Below are positions 21,453-34,242 of a stretch of 64,000 nucleotides of DNA, in pieces. Within the stretch, counting starts at the first letter, position 1. Each line of letters begins with the position of its first letter. The position numbers and the translations under genes are program-made. The DNA comes from an uncultured Holophagaceae bacterium (GTDB lineage: Bacteria > Acidobacteriota > Holophagae > Holophagales > Holophagaceae): contig CAIWKE010000011.1 of assembly GCA_903913215.1 (NCBI GenBank), positions 186,001 to 250,000 of the forward strand. The letters are read 5' to 3'. The notes under the pieces are model-generated. The model was not told the DNA's origin. It was given only the letters and a program-made list of their open reading frames with translations, and made no database searches.

Positions 21453-22691
21453 ATGGGCTTTTTTGATCGATTTCTCACACGCGCCGAGGCGGCGCCCCTG
21501 CCGGAACTGAACGTTCTGCTGGAGGCTCGCGGTTTAGGGACCGATCTGCCGGGACTGGCAGCCCTGGTGCCCGGTTTTGAGCTGCACCGCAAGGCTGAGG
21601 AGCGGGAGGCCTGGGTGGCCGCCGTGGCGGAGCTGCAGGCTGCGGGCCTGCCCCTGCCGGAGCCCTGGATCGATGCCCAGGATCACCTGCTGCCCGAGCT
21701 GGTGCCGACCTGGCAGGCGGAGCGGGACGGCTTCTGGAACCGCAGCTTCATCGAGGGCCTCAGCCAGCGCATCTGCGTCAGCTCCCAGCCCATGCCCAGC
21801 GCCTGGCTCACCCTCTGGGACCAGTCCGCAGACGAGGTCATGGGCCTGGCCCTGGACCACCTGAGCCGCCGCAGCGAAGGCAGCTTCGAGCGCCTGCCCT
21901 CCGGCATCTACCGCTCTCCCTGGCGGGACGGCCTGGATGCGGCGCGCCTGCTCCTGCCGGAGATCTGGCACGGCCTCTTCAAGGACCAGCACCCCTTCCT
22001 GGCCATCCCCACCGCGGACACGCTGCTGGCCACGCCCCAGATCCTCCTGCCCAAGCTGATGGACGAGGTGGGCCGCAGCATCCAGGCCGGCGCCAAACCC
22101 TTGCAACTGGCCGTGCTGGAGCGCATCGACGACCAGCTTATGACCGCCCGGCTCCAGGATCCCCATCCCATGTCCACCACCCAGCGGGAGCTGAAGCACA
22201 TGGACCTCATGGAGGCCCTGCGCCAGCAGGAGTCGGCCCTGGATCCTGCCCTGGGCCGTCCGGCCACTGTGGCCATGCTGAAGACCAGCCAGGGCAAGCC
22301 CATGACTCTGGCCGTGTGGAACGAAGGCACGCCTGTGCTGTTGCCTGAGACGGACCTCATCGGCTTCACCCGGGCCAGCGGCGAGCCTCTGGGGATCTAC
22401 GCCCGCCAGACCCTGCCGCGCATCCACGAGATGCGAGGCCAGGCCGTGGACATCTGGGGACCCCGCCGGGTCCGCTACGACACCTTCCCCAGCCTGGAGC
22501 AGATCGGGCGCCTGGAGCAGTTCGCCACCGCCGAGCAGATGAAGAATCTGGCGGCCCAGGGCGCCGGGAAACCCGGCGGTCAGCGCCCCGGCGCACCCAG
22601 CGGCTCACCTTCTGGTGGCCCGCAGTTCAACCAGGGCGGCCTGCCCAAGCACCTGCAGGGCGCGGGGCTGGGCGTGCAGGGCTCGGAGTAG
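21453..22691 (+). CDS. DUF1444-like hypothetical protein
   Basis: About 412 residues from MGFFDRFL; an in-frame ATG at 21426 would add nine residues, and neither start has a strong ribosome site. The central part (AIPTADTLLATPQILLPKL; AVLERIDDQLMTARLQDPHPM) recalls the UPF0354/DUF1444 family, but I am not certain. The last 50 residues are Gly/Pro/Gln-rich and probably disordered. Cytoplasmic. It is divergent from moaA and convergent with recA. Confidence 0.65.
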   Translation: MGFFDRFLTRAEAAPLPELNVLLEARGLGTDLPGLAALVPGFELHRKAEEREAWVAAVAELQAAGLPLPEPWIDAQDHLLPELVPTWQAERDGFWNRSFIEGLSQRICVSSQPMPSAWLTLWDQSADEVMGLALDHLSRRSEGSFERLPSGIYRSPWRDGLDAARLLLPEIWHGLFKDQHPFLAIPTADTLLATPQILLPKLMDEVGRSIQAGAKPLQLAVLERIDDQLMTARLQDPHPMSTTQRELKHMDLMEALRQQESALDPALGRPATVAMLKTSQGKPMTLAVWNEGTPVLLPETDLIGFTRASGEPLGIYARQTLPRIHEMRGQAVDIWGPRRVRYDTFPSLEQIGRLEQFATAEQMKNLAAQGAGKPGGQRPGAPSGSPSGGPQFNQGGLPKHLQGAGLGVQGSE

Positions 22692-22778
22692 TTCGGGAAC
22701 TGGACACGAAATAAGGCGGAAGGCGTGGAAGCAATGCACCTGCATTCCGCTTCCTTCCCCGGAAAAGCGCGATGAGCC

Positions 22779-22813
22779 AAAAAACGGCGGCGGCCCTTGG
22801 GGGACCGCCGCCG
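22779..22813 (-). terminator. intrinsic terminator of recA
   Basis: Reading the minus strand, CGGCGGCGG pairs with CCGCCGCCG across an 11-base gap and is followed by TTTTTT. It lies about 50 bp after the recA stop. Confidence 0.9.
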
Positions 22814-22860
22814 TCTGCCGACCCCTTCCAAGGGCGCGCAGCTTGCGAAACTGATTTAGG

Positions 22861-23919
<1,059 letters not shown>

Positions 23920-24052
23920 GGGGTCCTCCAGATGGATGTGTTCAGGATGATTCAAAAAGCGAAAAAAACAAGAAATCTTTTTCCGGGGGGCTCCTCAAAA
24001 CCGACCCCCCAATTCTTGGACAGAGACCCCTTCCCACCGAAGAGGAAAGTGC

Positions 24053-26451
<2,399 letters not shown>

Positions 26452-26452
<1 letters not shown>

Positions 26453-27636
26453 TGGCGCGCAGCAGCGGCATCCTCGAGGACGCCACGGCCATCCGCATGG
26501 CCCTGCAAAGGCTTTGTGCTGCCGGGGCCACGCTGGAAGTGGCCTACAAATCCCAGCGGGCTGCCTTCCCCATCCTCACGGAGGACGGGGATCGCCTGGC
26601 CTTCCGCATGGCCTTCGAGGACATGGGGGCCTGGGGCCTGAAGGTCGGCGAGAACCTCGCGGTCAAGCTGAAGGACCGGGGTCTGGATTACGAATGCGTG
26701 ATCGCCCAGGTGGGCCAGGACACCATCGAGGGGGTGGAGGCCTGCCTGGCCAACATCCCGCGAGTCCTGCGCCGCTCGGACATGCACCGTCTGGCGGACT
26801 TCATCCCCGATCATCTGCACGCCCCGGCCCACGCCGCGACCTTCACCAATTCCCGCAATGCGCTCCTCGACGGCACCGTCCAGAGCTTCGGCGAGGAGGG
26901 CCTGGAGCTGGTCCTGCGCAATACCAAGCAGGACATCCGGGAGTTGCTGCGCATGGGGGAGGAGTCCCTGCTGGACATCCCCCTGGACCACGGCCTGCGC
27001 CTCCAGGCGCCCACCACCGTGGCCTACTTCGGCGACAACCTCGTGGGCCTGCGCTTCACCAAACAGGCGGATCCCAAGGTCCTGGACCGGTACCGCACCT
27101 GGGTGCAGGACCAGCAGGTCCTCCAGGCCCAGCAGGACAAGGAAGAGTTCTCCCCCCGCGGCTTCCAGGAGGCCACGGCCCGCATCAACCGCGCTGCGGC
27201 CCTGCCCACGGTGAAGGTGCTGGTGGATCGCGAGCCCATGCTCCTGCTCCTCAGCGAGAAGGAGGAGTTCGCCCGGCGTCTGGCCGAGGCCCTCAGCCGC
27301 AAGTTCGGGCTCGCCTGGCTGGATCACATCAAGGGGCCTGTGAAGACCCAGCTCAAGGACATCGGCGTGGGGGACACGGACTGGGGTCGGGTGAGCATGG
27401 TGCTCATCCACAACCAGCTGCGCCTAGCCAGCCCCCTGGAGCTGAGCAAGCAACTGACCGATTCCGAAGGCTGCCCCGTGCCCATCATCCTTGTGGGCAC
27501 GGAGGAGGATGAGGAGAAGAAGCGCCACCACGCCATGACCATGGGCGCCGTGGACTACGTGGCCGTGGAGCCCTTCCGCATCCTCGCCATCCTGCGGCGG
27601 CTGGATGAGACACGGAAGCTCTTCTACGGGGCCTGA
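26452..27636 (+). CDS. unknown two-part regulator with phosphorylation-dead receiver-like C-terminus
   Basis: About 394 residues, starting in TGATG overlap with the kinase stop. Residues about 1-220 look like a beta-rich YcgR/PilZ-type pair of domains (LKVGENLAVKLKDRGLDYECVIAQVG; DHGLRLQAPTTVAYFGDNLVGLRFTK), but the canonical PilZ RxxxR and DxSxxG motifs are not seen. Residues about 255-392 have receiver-like alternation and end in AMTMGAVDYVAVEPFRILAILRRL, where the usual Lys of KP is replaced and the phosphoacceptor position reads VSMVLIHNQ. It may be a phosphorylation-independent partner of the kinase. Family assignment is tentative. Confidence 0.7.
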
Positions 27637-27637
27637 G

Positions 27638-28765
27638 TCAGCGGAGGGACACGTCCCGCCCACGCCAGTGGTTCACGCCGCGCAGGCGGTCGCCGAGGGC
27701 CCAGGCGGTGCCGGTGGCAAAGACCAGGATGTTGAGGGGCCAGAGCGCCCAGAGCAGGTCCATGGGGCGGCCGCTGAGGCGCTGCTGCACATCGCCGGAG
27801 AGGGCGGGCACCAGCAGCCAGAGCAGGAGAGCCAACACCGGGTGTCCGGCGAAAGGCAGCCAGAGCGGCGCCAGCCCGACCCCCAAGGCGCAGGGGATGA
27901 GCGGAGGGAGGAGCCACCAGCCGGGCAGGGCGGCGGCGTTCTTTCGCATGGCCCGCACCAGCTCGCCCAGGCCGTGGTACATGCGCAGGTGCAGATCAGG
28001 ACCGCCGCAGGCCACGCGGTTCGTGAAGCCTGCAGCTTTTACGCGCCGGGCCAGCATCATGTCGTCGATGGCCTCCAGGGGTGCTGCGGCGTGGCCCCCT
28101 GCGCCCTCATAGACCTCGCGGCGCACCAGCGTGAAGGCACCCACGCCACAGAAGGCCAGCCGGCGGGGATTGGGCACTTGGTGGGGCGGAACCAGCACCA
28201 GGAAGGCCGAGGCCGCCAACGGGAGCACCAGGCGCTCGGCGGGGCTGACGGCGTCGATGGCGGGCAGCAGGGCCAGGATGTCCGTGGGCTGGGCCAGGGC
28301 GAAAGCCAGGGCACGACGCAACAGGGAAGGCGAGGCATGCACATCCCCGTCGGCGAAGAGCAGCCACTGGGCCGCCTTGGCTTCCGGTTGGCGGGAGGCC
28401 AGGTCCAGGGCATGGTTCTTCCCCAGCCACCCAGGCGGCAGCTCCTCGTTGCGCAGCACACGCAGACGCCCGGGATGGGCGGCCTCGCGCTGGCGGAGCA
28501 GCTCGGAGCTGCCATCGGTGGACCCGTCATCCACCACCAGGATCCGCAGGTTCGGATAGTCCTGGGCCAGCCAGGAGTCGAGGGCCGGGCCCACCTCCAG
28601 CACCTCGTCGCGTACGGGGATGCAGAGGCAGATGGACGGCAACTCATCGGGCAGGGCAGGGTCGGGTTCCAGCTGGGGCAGGCGATTCCAGTGCCGGCGC
28701 AGCATGATCAGTCCCAGAAGGATCAGGGTCGTGGAACCCCAGGCGGCGTAGGTCAGGAAGCTCAT
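27638..28765 (-). CDS. family 2 glycosyltransferase with C-terminal membrane segments
   Basis: 375 residues. One N-terminal membrane segment, then a GT-A fold: LCIPVRDE, VVDDGSTDGS, the DxD-type metal site FADGDVHAS, then DDMMLARR. Two or three membrane helices follow at about 285-365. The architecture resembles the hopanoid-biosynthesis HpnB and carotenoid CrtQ group, but the acceptor cannot be told. The start overlaps the ClC stop (ATGA), so the two are co-translated. Confidence 0.87.
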   Translation of the reverse strand: MSFLTYAAWGSTTLILLGLIMLRRHWNRLPQLEPDPALPDELPSICLCIPVRDEVLEVGPALDSWLAQDYPNLRILVVDDGSTDGSSELLRQREAAHPGRLRVLRNEELPPGWLGKNHALDLASRQPEAKAAQWLLFADGDVHASPSLLRRALAFALAQPTDILALLPAIDAVSPAERLVLPLAASAFLVLVPPHQVPNPRRLAFCGVGAFTLVRREVYEGAGGHAAAPLEAIDDMMLARRVKAAGFTNRVACGGPDLHLRMYHGLGELVRAMRKNAAALPGWWLLPPLIPCALGVGLAPLWLPFAGHPVLALLLWLLVPALSGDVQQRLSGRPMDLLWALWPLNILVFATGTAWALGDRLRGVNHWRGRDVSLR

Positions 28766-30054
28766 TCGTTCCGCGTGCCCTGGAAGGCGACCACCGTCGC
28801 CACCAGGGCGGGGACCACCAGGGCGGCCTGGCCCGTGGTTTCTGCCAGGAAGACCACGGGGGTGATGAGGTTCCGGTGAACCGCTCCGGTGAAGGCGCTG
28901 GAGCCCACCAGCACGAATAGACCCGGCTGGCCCAGGCCGGCCCAGCTGTCGAAGGCCGCACCGATGGCGGCCCCCATGGCCACGGAGGGGAGCCAGGTCC
29001 CGCCCACCCCGGCGCCCGCAAACGTGAGCGCCGTGGCCAGAAGCTTCAGCACCAGGAAGGCGAGGGCCTGGGCGGGCAGCACCCCGCCCTTGAGCAAGTG
29101 GGAGACGAGATCCGATCCGCCCCCCTGGGTGATGGCCAGACCCGGGCAGAGCCAGGCGCCGGGTAGGGCCAGGAAGACTAGGCCCAGCCCCGCCAAGGCA
29201 CCGCGCAGGGGCAGGGGCAGGACCCGGAGGTGCTGCCGACCCAGGCGAAGCAGCCGGCGGAAGATCGAGGCCCCCAGGGCGCAGGCAAGGCCGAGGGGCA
29301 GGGCCCAGAACACCTCTCGGGCCCGGAGCTGGAAGAGGGCGGGCACGCCCAACAGGGGCGCCGGGCCCCGCAGGGCGATGAAGGCAAGATAGCCCGAAGC
29401 GGAGGCCACCAGGGCTGGAGCCGCCTGGGCTGCGGTGAGCTCACCCTCATGCTCCACAGCCAGCAGGGCGCCCGACAGCGGGGCCCGGAACACGGCCGCC
29501 AGGGCGGCGGCGGATCCCGAAGTCACCACGACGCCCGGTTGGGCCAGGAGGCGCCTCAATTGGGGCCAGTGGCGCGCAAGCTGCCGAAGCCACTGGTGGA
29601 ACTGCGCTCCCACCGCAGCGCCGAGCCACTTGGCGGGGCCCTCGATGCCTGCGCTCCCGCCAAAGCCGATGGTCAGGATGCAGGCAAGGGCCTTGCCGCA
29701 AGTGGGCCAGAAGCGGAAGGTCGCCAGAGGGTGGGTCTTGGCCTGCACGAGGTCCTTGACCAGCGAGACCTCACCCAACCCTGAAATCCATAGCCAGATC
29801 CCCGTGAGGCTGAGACCCACCAGGGGCATGAGTATCAGGGCGGCGGCCTTCCAGCTCTGGAGCGCCAGGTGCCCCTCAAGCTTTTCCAAGCCCGACAGGG
29901 CAAGGGCCACCACCAGGCCGATGGCGGCGCCCATGGGCAGCACGGCCAAGGCCAGGCGCCGCGCTTGGGCCACCATCCGGAGGCTGCGCAGTCGAGAGGG
30001 CAACGCAAGCGGGTGCCCCTGGGATCTGCGGTCAGGCTTCGACGCACCAGTCAT
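28762..30054 (-). CDS. ClC-family chloride channel / transporter
   Basis: About 430 residues with 10 or more hydrophobic segments. ClC signatures: GFGGSAGIEGPAKWLGAAVG (the GxEGP motif with the gating Glu kept), AAVFRAPLSGALLAVEHE, and GAGVGGTWLPSVAMGAAIG. The first selectivity motif is relaxed compared with GSGIP. The start is the ATG at 30054; a GTG at 30078 is possible. Coupled to the glycosyltransferase downstream. Divergent from the cation antiporter, so both may serve ion homeostasis. Confidence 0.9.
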   Translation of the reverse strand: MTGASKPDRRSQGHPLALPSRLRSLRMVAQARRLALAVLPMGAAIGLVVALALSGLEKLEGHLALQSWKAAALILMPLVGLSLTGIWLWISGLGEVSLVKDLVQAKTHPLATFRFWPTCGKALACILTIGFGGSAGIEGPAKWLGAAVGAQFHQWLRQLARHWPQLRRLLAQPGVVVTSGSAAALAAVFRAPLSGALLAVEHEGELTAAQAAPALVASASGYLAFIALRGPAPLLGVPALFQLRAREVFWALPLGLACALGASIFRRLLRLGRQHLRVLPLPLRGALAGLGLVFLALPGAWLCPGLAITQGGGSDLVSHLLKGGVLPAQALAFLVLKLLATALTFAGAGVGGTWLPSVAMGAAIGAAFDSWAGLGQPGLFVLVGSSAFTGAVHRNLITPVVFLAETTGQAALVVPALVATVVAFQGTRNE

Positions 30055-30146
30055 AGACCCAGTGTGTGGGACCACCACCAGGGCTGTCCAGGAAGCAGTC
30101 CCCGGTTGGATGCTTAAATGAGAGCACCCACCGCGTCTGGAGTCCC

Positions 30147-31388
30147 ATGCCCTTCGCCCTGCTCATGCACGATCCCCTGGCTGGGAGCCTCATGCTGCTG
30201 GCCCTGCTCTGGCTATCGGCGAAGGTGGGCGGGGAGCTGGCCCTGCGCCTGCGCCTGCCTGCGGTCACCGGCGAACTGGCCGTGGGCCTCGTCCTGGCGG
30301 GGCTGCACAAGGCCTGGCCCGGTTTCCCGGAGGTGGCAGCCTCGCCGGGCATGGAGCTGCTGGGGGGGCTGGGCGTGGTGGTGCTCATGTTCGCTGTGGG
30401 ACTGGAGTCCACGGTGCCCCAGATGCTGAAGGTGGGCATGGCCTCCCTGCGGGTGGCCGTCATCGGCGTGGTGCTGCCCATGACCGCGGGGCTGGCCGGG
30501 GCCTGGCTCCTGCTGCCCAAGGGCACGCCCTTCGTGCTGGACCTCTTCATCGGCGCCTGCCTGTGCGCCACCAGCATCGGCATTTCGGCGCAGGTGCTGC
30601 GGGAACAGGGGGCGGGGGATTCCGTCGCAGGGCGCATCATCGTGGGCGCCGCTGTGGTGGATGATGTGCTTGGGCTGTTGGTGCTGGTGGCTGTGTCCGG
30701 CTGGGTGGCAGCCGCCTCCGGCTCTGGAGGCGCGGGTCCGGCGCTGACGCGCACCCTGTTGCTGGCTCTGGGCTTCCTGGCGGCGGCCTTCACTCTGGGT
30801 CGCTGGGGTACGCCCCATCTCTTCCGTCTCGCCAACCGCTTCCGCAGCGAGCAACTCCTGCTGCCTCTGGGGCTGGGCTTCGCCTTCCTGCTGGCTTGGC
30901 TGGGCAACCTGGCGGGTCTGGCCTCCATCGTGGGCGCCTACGCAGCGGGCCTCATCCTGGAGCCCGCGCACATCGAGGATCTGGAGCGCAGGGAGCAGCA
31001 CACGCTGGAAGAATTGGTGCGGCCCCTGGTGACCGTACTGTCTCCGTTGTTCTTTGTACTCATGGGCGCCAAGGTGGATCCCATCGCCCTGTTCCAGCCC
31101 GCCACCCTGGGCTTCGCCGCCGTTCTGGCCCTGCTGGGCGTGGCCGGGAAGTACCTGGCAGGCTATGGGGCCGGGCGGGGCCAGCAGGTGCCCGTGGTGG
31201 GCTGGGGCATGGTGCCCCGGGGTGAGGTGGGCCTAATCTTCGTGGCGGCTGGCGCCCAGCTCCAGTGGCAGGGCGCCCCGCTCCTCACCCCGGCCATCCA
31301 GGCGGGCATCATCGGCGCCCTGCTGCTCACCACCGTGGCCGGACCCATCGGGTTGGGGTGGGCCCTGGGCAGGGCGAAGCGGGGCTGA
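30147..31388 (+). CDS. CPA2-type cation/proton antiporter
   Basis: 413 residues, about 12 membrane segments. It has the Kef/NapA-like core (LRLPAVTGELAVGLVLAGL; VVLMFAVGLES; AAVVDDVLGLLVLVAV with the paired Asp; ATSIGISAQVLREQGAGDSVAG). It has no C-terminal TrkA-N domain, so it is of the short Na+/H+ or K+/H+ type. A TGGAG site precedes the ATG at 30147; the longer frame overlaps the ClC start region. Confidence 0.9.
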   Translation: MPFALLMHDPLAGSLMLLALLWLSAKVGGELALRLRLPAVTGELAVGLVLAGLHKAWPGFPEVAASPGMELLGGLGVVVLMFAVGLESTVPQMLKVGMASLRVAVIGVVLPMTAGLAGAWLLLPKGTPFVLDLFIGACLCATSIGISAQVLREQGAGDSVAGRIIVGAAVVDDVLGLLVLVAVSGWVAAASGSGGAGPALTRTLLLALGFLAAAFTLGRWGTPHLFRLANRFRSEQLLLPLGLGFAFLLAWLGNLAGLASIVGAYAAGLILEPAHIEDLERREQHTLEELVRPLVTVLSPLFFVLMGAKVDPIALFQPATLGFAAVLALLGVAGKYLAGYGAGRGQQVPVVGWGMVPRGEVGLIFVAAGAQLQWQGAPLLTPAIQAGIIGALLLTTVAGPIGLGWALGRAKRG

Positions 31389-31392
31389 GGGG

Positions 31393-32114
31393 CTAGTTCA
31401 CAGGCAGCTCTGGCACCAGCGATTCCACGAAGGTGGCCTCGACGCGGAAGACCTCGCGGATGAGGGGGGCCGTGAGCACGTCGTGGGGCCCGCCGTTGCC
31501 CACGAGGCGGCCGCCGTCCAGCACCAGCACGCGGTCGAAGCGGTAGGCGGCGCGGAGGTCGTGGAGGGTCACCACCACGGTGCCGCCCGCAGTGGCCAGG
31601 CGGCGGGCCAGGCGCATGACCTCCAGAGCGTGACGCACGTCCAGTTGGGCCACGGGCTCGTCCCACAGTTGTATCGGAGCGCCTGTGGCCAGGGCCCGAG
31701 CCAGGCCCACCCGGTGGCGTTCTCCGCCGGACAGCTGGGTGGCTGGGCGCTCAGCCAGGTGGCCCAGATCCAGTTCCGCCAATGCCTGAGCCACGCCGCT
31801 GAGATCATCCCCCCAGGCGAAGCGCCCCTGGGCCACCACCTCCCGCACCGGGAAGGCGAACTCGAAGAGGGCCTCCTGGGCCACCCAGGCCAGGCGCCGT
31901 CCCCGCTCCATGACGGCCACCTGCGACAGCGGTTGTCCACTCCACTGCACGACCCCCTCGCAGGGCAGCAGTCCCGCCAGGGCTTGGAGCAGCGTGGACT
32001 TGCCGGCCCCGTTGGGGCCTACCACGGCCACCAGCTCCCCAGGCCCCAGGTCCAGGGACACCTCTGTCAGGCGGCCGGGGACCGTGAGGGCGCGAGCGTG
32101 GAGGGCAGGAGACT

Positions 32115-32118
<4 letters not shown>
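31393..32118 (-). CDS. btuD: ABC transporter ATPase, cobalamin/iron-chelate uptake type
   Basis: 241 residues from the ATG at 32118. Walker A GPNGAGKST, Q-loop AWVAQEA, signature LSGGERHRV, Walker B IQLWDEP, H-loop VTLHD. FecCD/BtuD-type ATPases energise import through the adjacent permease. The start overlaps the permease stop by ATGA. The name rests on the operon: a TonB receptor, binding protein and permease lie behind one cobalamin riboswitch. Confidence 0.92.
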
Positions 32119-33104
<986 letters not shown>

Positions 33105-33137
33105 GGCTGGCACCACAGAGAAAAAGGAAAAGATTCA

Positions 33138-33225
33138 GCCACAAAGAACACAAAGGGCACAAAGAAAAGCCGGGTGCTGAACCCAGTCCTCTTTGTGCTC
33201 TTTGTGCTCTTTGTGTTCTTTGTGG
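33138..33225. repeat. nonamer-periodic inverted repeat (CACAAAG type)
   Basis: The left arm (33138-33164) repeats CACAAAGAA-like nonamers. The right arm (33191-33225) repeats CTTTGTGCT-like nonamers and is its reverse complement. It lies between the btuF-like gene and btuC. The arms can form a long imperfect hairpin in DNA or RNA. Confidence 0.85.
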
Positions 33226-33300
33226 CCATAGTATTTTCTTTTTGTAGTTTTCAGTTTTAGCGTTCTTTCGCGCCTTTAGCGGTTTCTTTTCCTTCGCGGT

Positions 33301-34242
33301 CTATCTGAACCGTTCTGGGTGCAGCGCTCGGGCGAGGGTTTCGTAGCCGTCGATGCGGTGGTGGGAGAGGCTGGACATCAGGGGGCCGGGGACCACCACC
33401 ACGTGGCCGGCCTTGAGGGCGGGCAGGGCGCGGTAGTGGGGGATGCCACTGAGGTGTTCGCGGATACCCGCTTCCTCGCCCGAGGCCACGAGCACCTCCA
33501 CGTTCCAGGTGAGCAGCTTCTCAGTGGGGGTCGGGGCGTGCCCCTTCAGGCCCGCTTCGGCAGCCACATTGAGGGCCCCAGCGTGATCGCAGAGATCCTG
33601 GAAGGTGGTGCCACTACCGGAGGTGAAGGGGAAACTCCCGGCGCTGAGGACACGCGTGGGTCGCAGGCCCTTGAGCCTGGCTGCCAGCGCGTCCACGCGG
33701 GTCCGGCAGCGGCTGATGAGGGCCTGGGCGCGGGCCTCCTGCCCGAGTTCACGACCCAGGATCCCCAGGCTCGTATAGACGTCCTCCAGGCTTTCGAAGT
33801 GGTCCAGCACCACCAGACGCACGCCTGAGCGCCGCAGCAGGGTGAGGGTTTCCGGGCGGGTGAAGCTGGCGGCAAGCACCAGGTCGGGGCGGAAGCGCAG
33901 CACACTTTCGGCATCGCTGTCCTTGATGGCGGGAAAGGCCTCGGCCTCGGCGGCCACGGGGCTGAAGCGCGTGTCCCTGGCGATGTGGCTGAGGGCCGCG
34001 ATCTGACCCGGATCCGCCAGGGCCAGCAGCAGCTCATCCGTGCCCACCGATTGACTCACGACCCGCATGGGCCGCGCCGCCGACAATGGCAGCGCAGTGA
34101 TGGCTAAGAAAAGAAAACTTCTCACCACCAAGGCACCAAGAGCGCCAAGAAAGAAGAAAGCCCTTTGTTCTTTTTTCCTTGGTGTCTTGGTGTCTTGGTG
34201 GTGATCTCTTGTCTTTCTGGATTGGATGAGGCCCATCACCAC
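33301..34242 (-). CDS. btuF: periplasmic cobalamin-binding protein (BtuF-like)
   Basis: Class III solute-binding protein that hands B12 to the BtuCD importer. The mature part has VVSQSVGTDELLLALADPGQIAALSH, the RFRPDLVLAA motif and a C-terminal lobe (GIPHYRALPALKAGHVVVVPG). The start is uncertain. The ATG at 34242 overlaps the btuB stop by seven bases, but then the N-terminus is long and passes through a repeat element. A GTG at 34128 or 34125 would give a compact signal peptide (VVRSFLFLAITALPLSAA) but has no ribosome site. Confidence 0.88.
   Translation of the reverse strand: MVMGLIQSRKTRDHHQDTKTPRKKEQRAFFFLGALGALVVRSFLFLAITALPLSAARPMRVVSQSVGTDELLLALADPGQIAALSHIARDTRFSPVAAEAEAFPAIKDSDAESVLRFRPDLVLAASFTRPETLTLLRRSGVRLVVLDHFESLEDVYTSLGILGRELGQEARAQALISRCRTRVDALAARLKGLRPTRVLSAGSFPFTSGSGTTFQDLCDHAGALNVAAEAGLKGHAPTPTEKLLTWNVEVLVASGEEAGIREHLSGIPHYRALPALKAGHVVVVPGPLMSSLSHHRIDGYETLARALHPERFR
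34123..34203. repeat. octamer/nonamer-periodic inverted repeat (CACCAAG type) in the btuF 5' end
   Basis: Left arm 34123-34153 carries CACCAAGG and CACCAAGA units. Right arm 34177-34203 carries CTTGGTGT units. The element is open in the btuF frame and lies between the ATG overlapping btuB and the signal-peptide core. Confidence 0.8.

Noticed and set aside
23920-24052. SOS (LexA) box upstream of recA
   Set aside because: No clear GAAC-type or CTGT-type palindrome could be seen; LexA sites vary by phylum, so absence is not conclusive.
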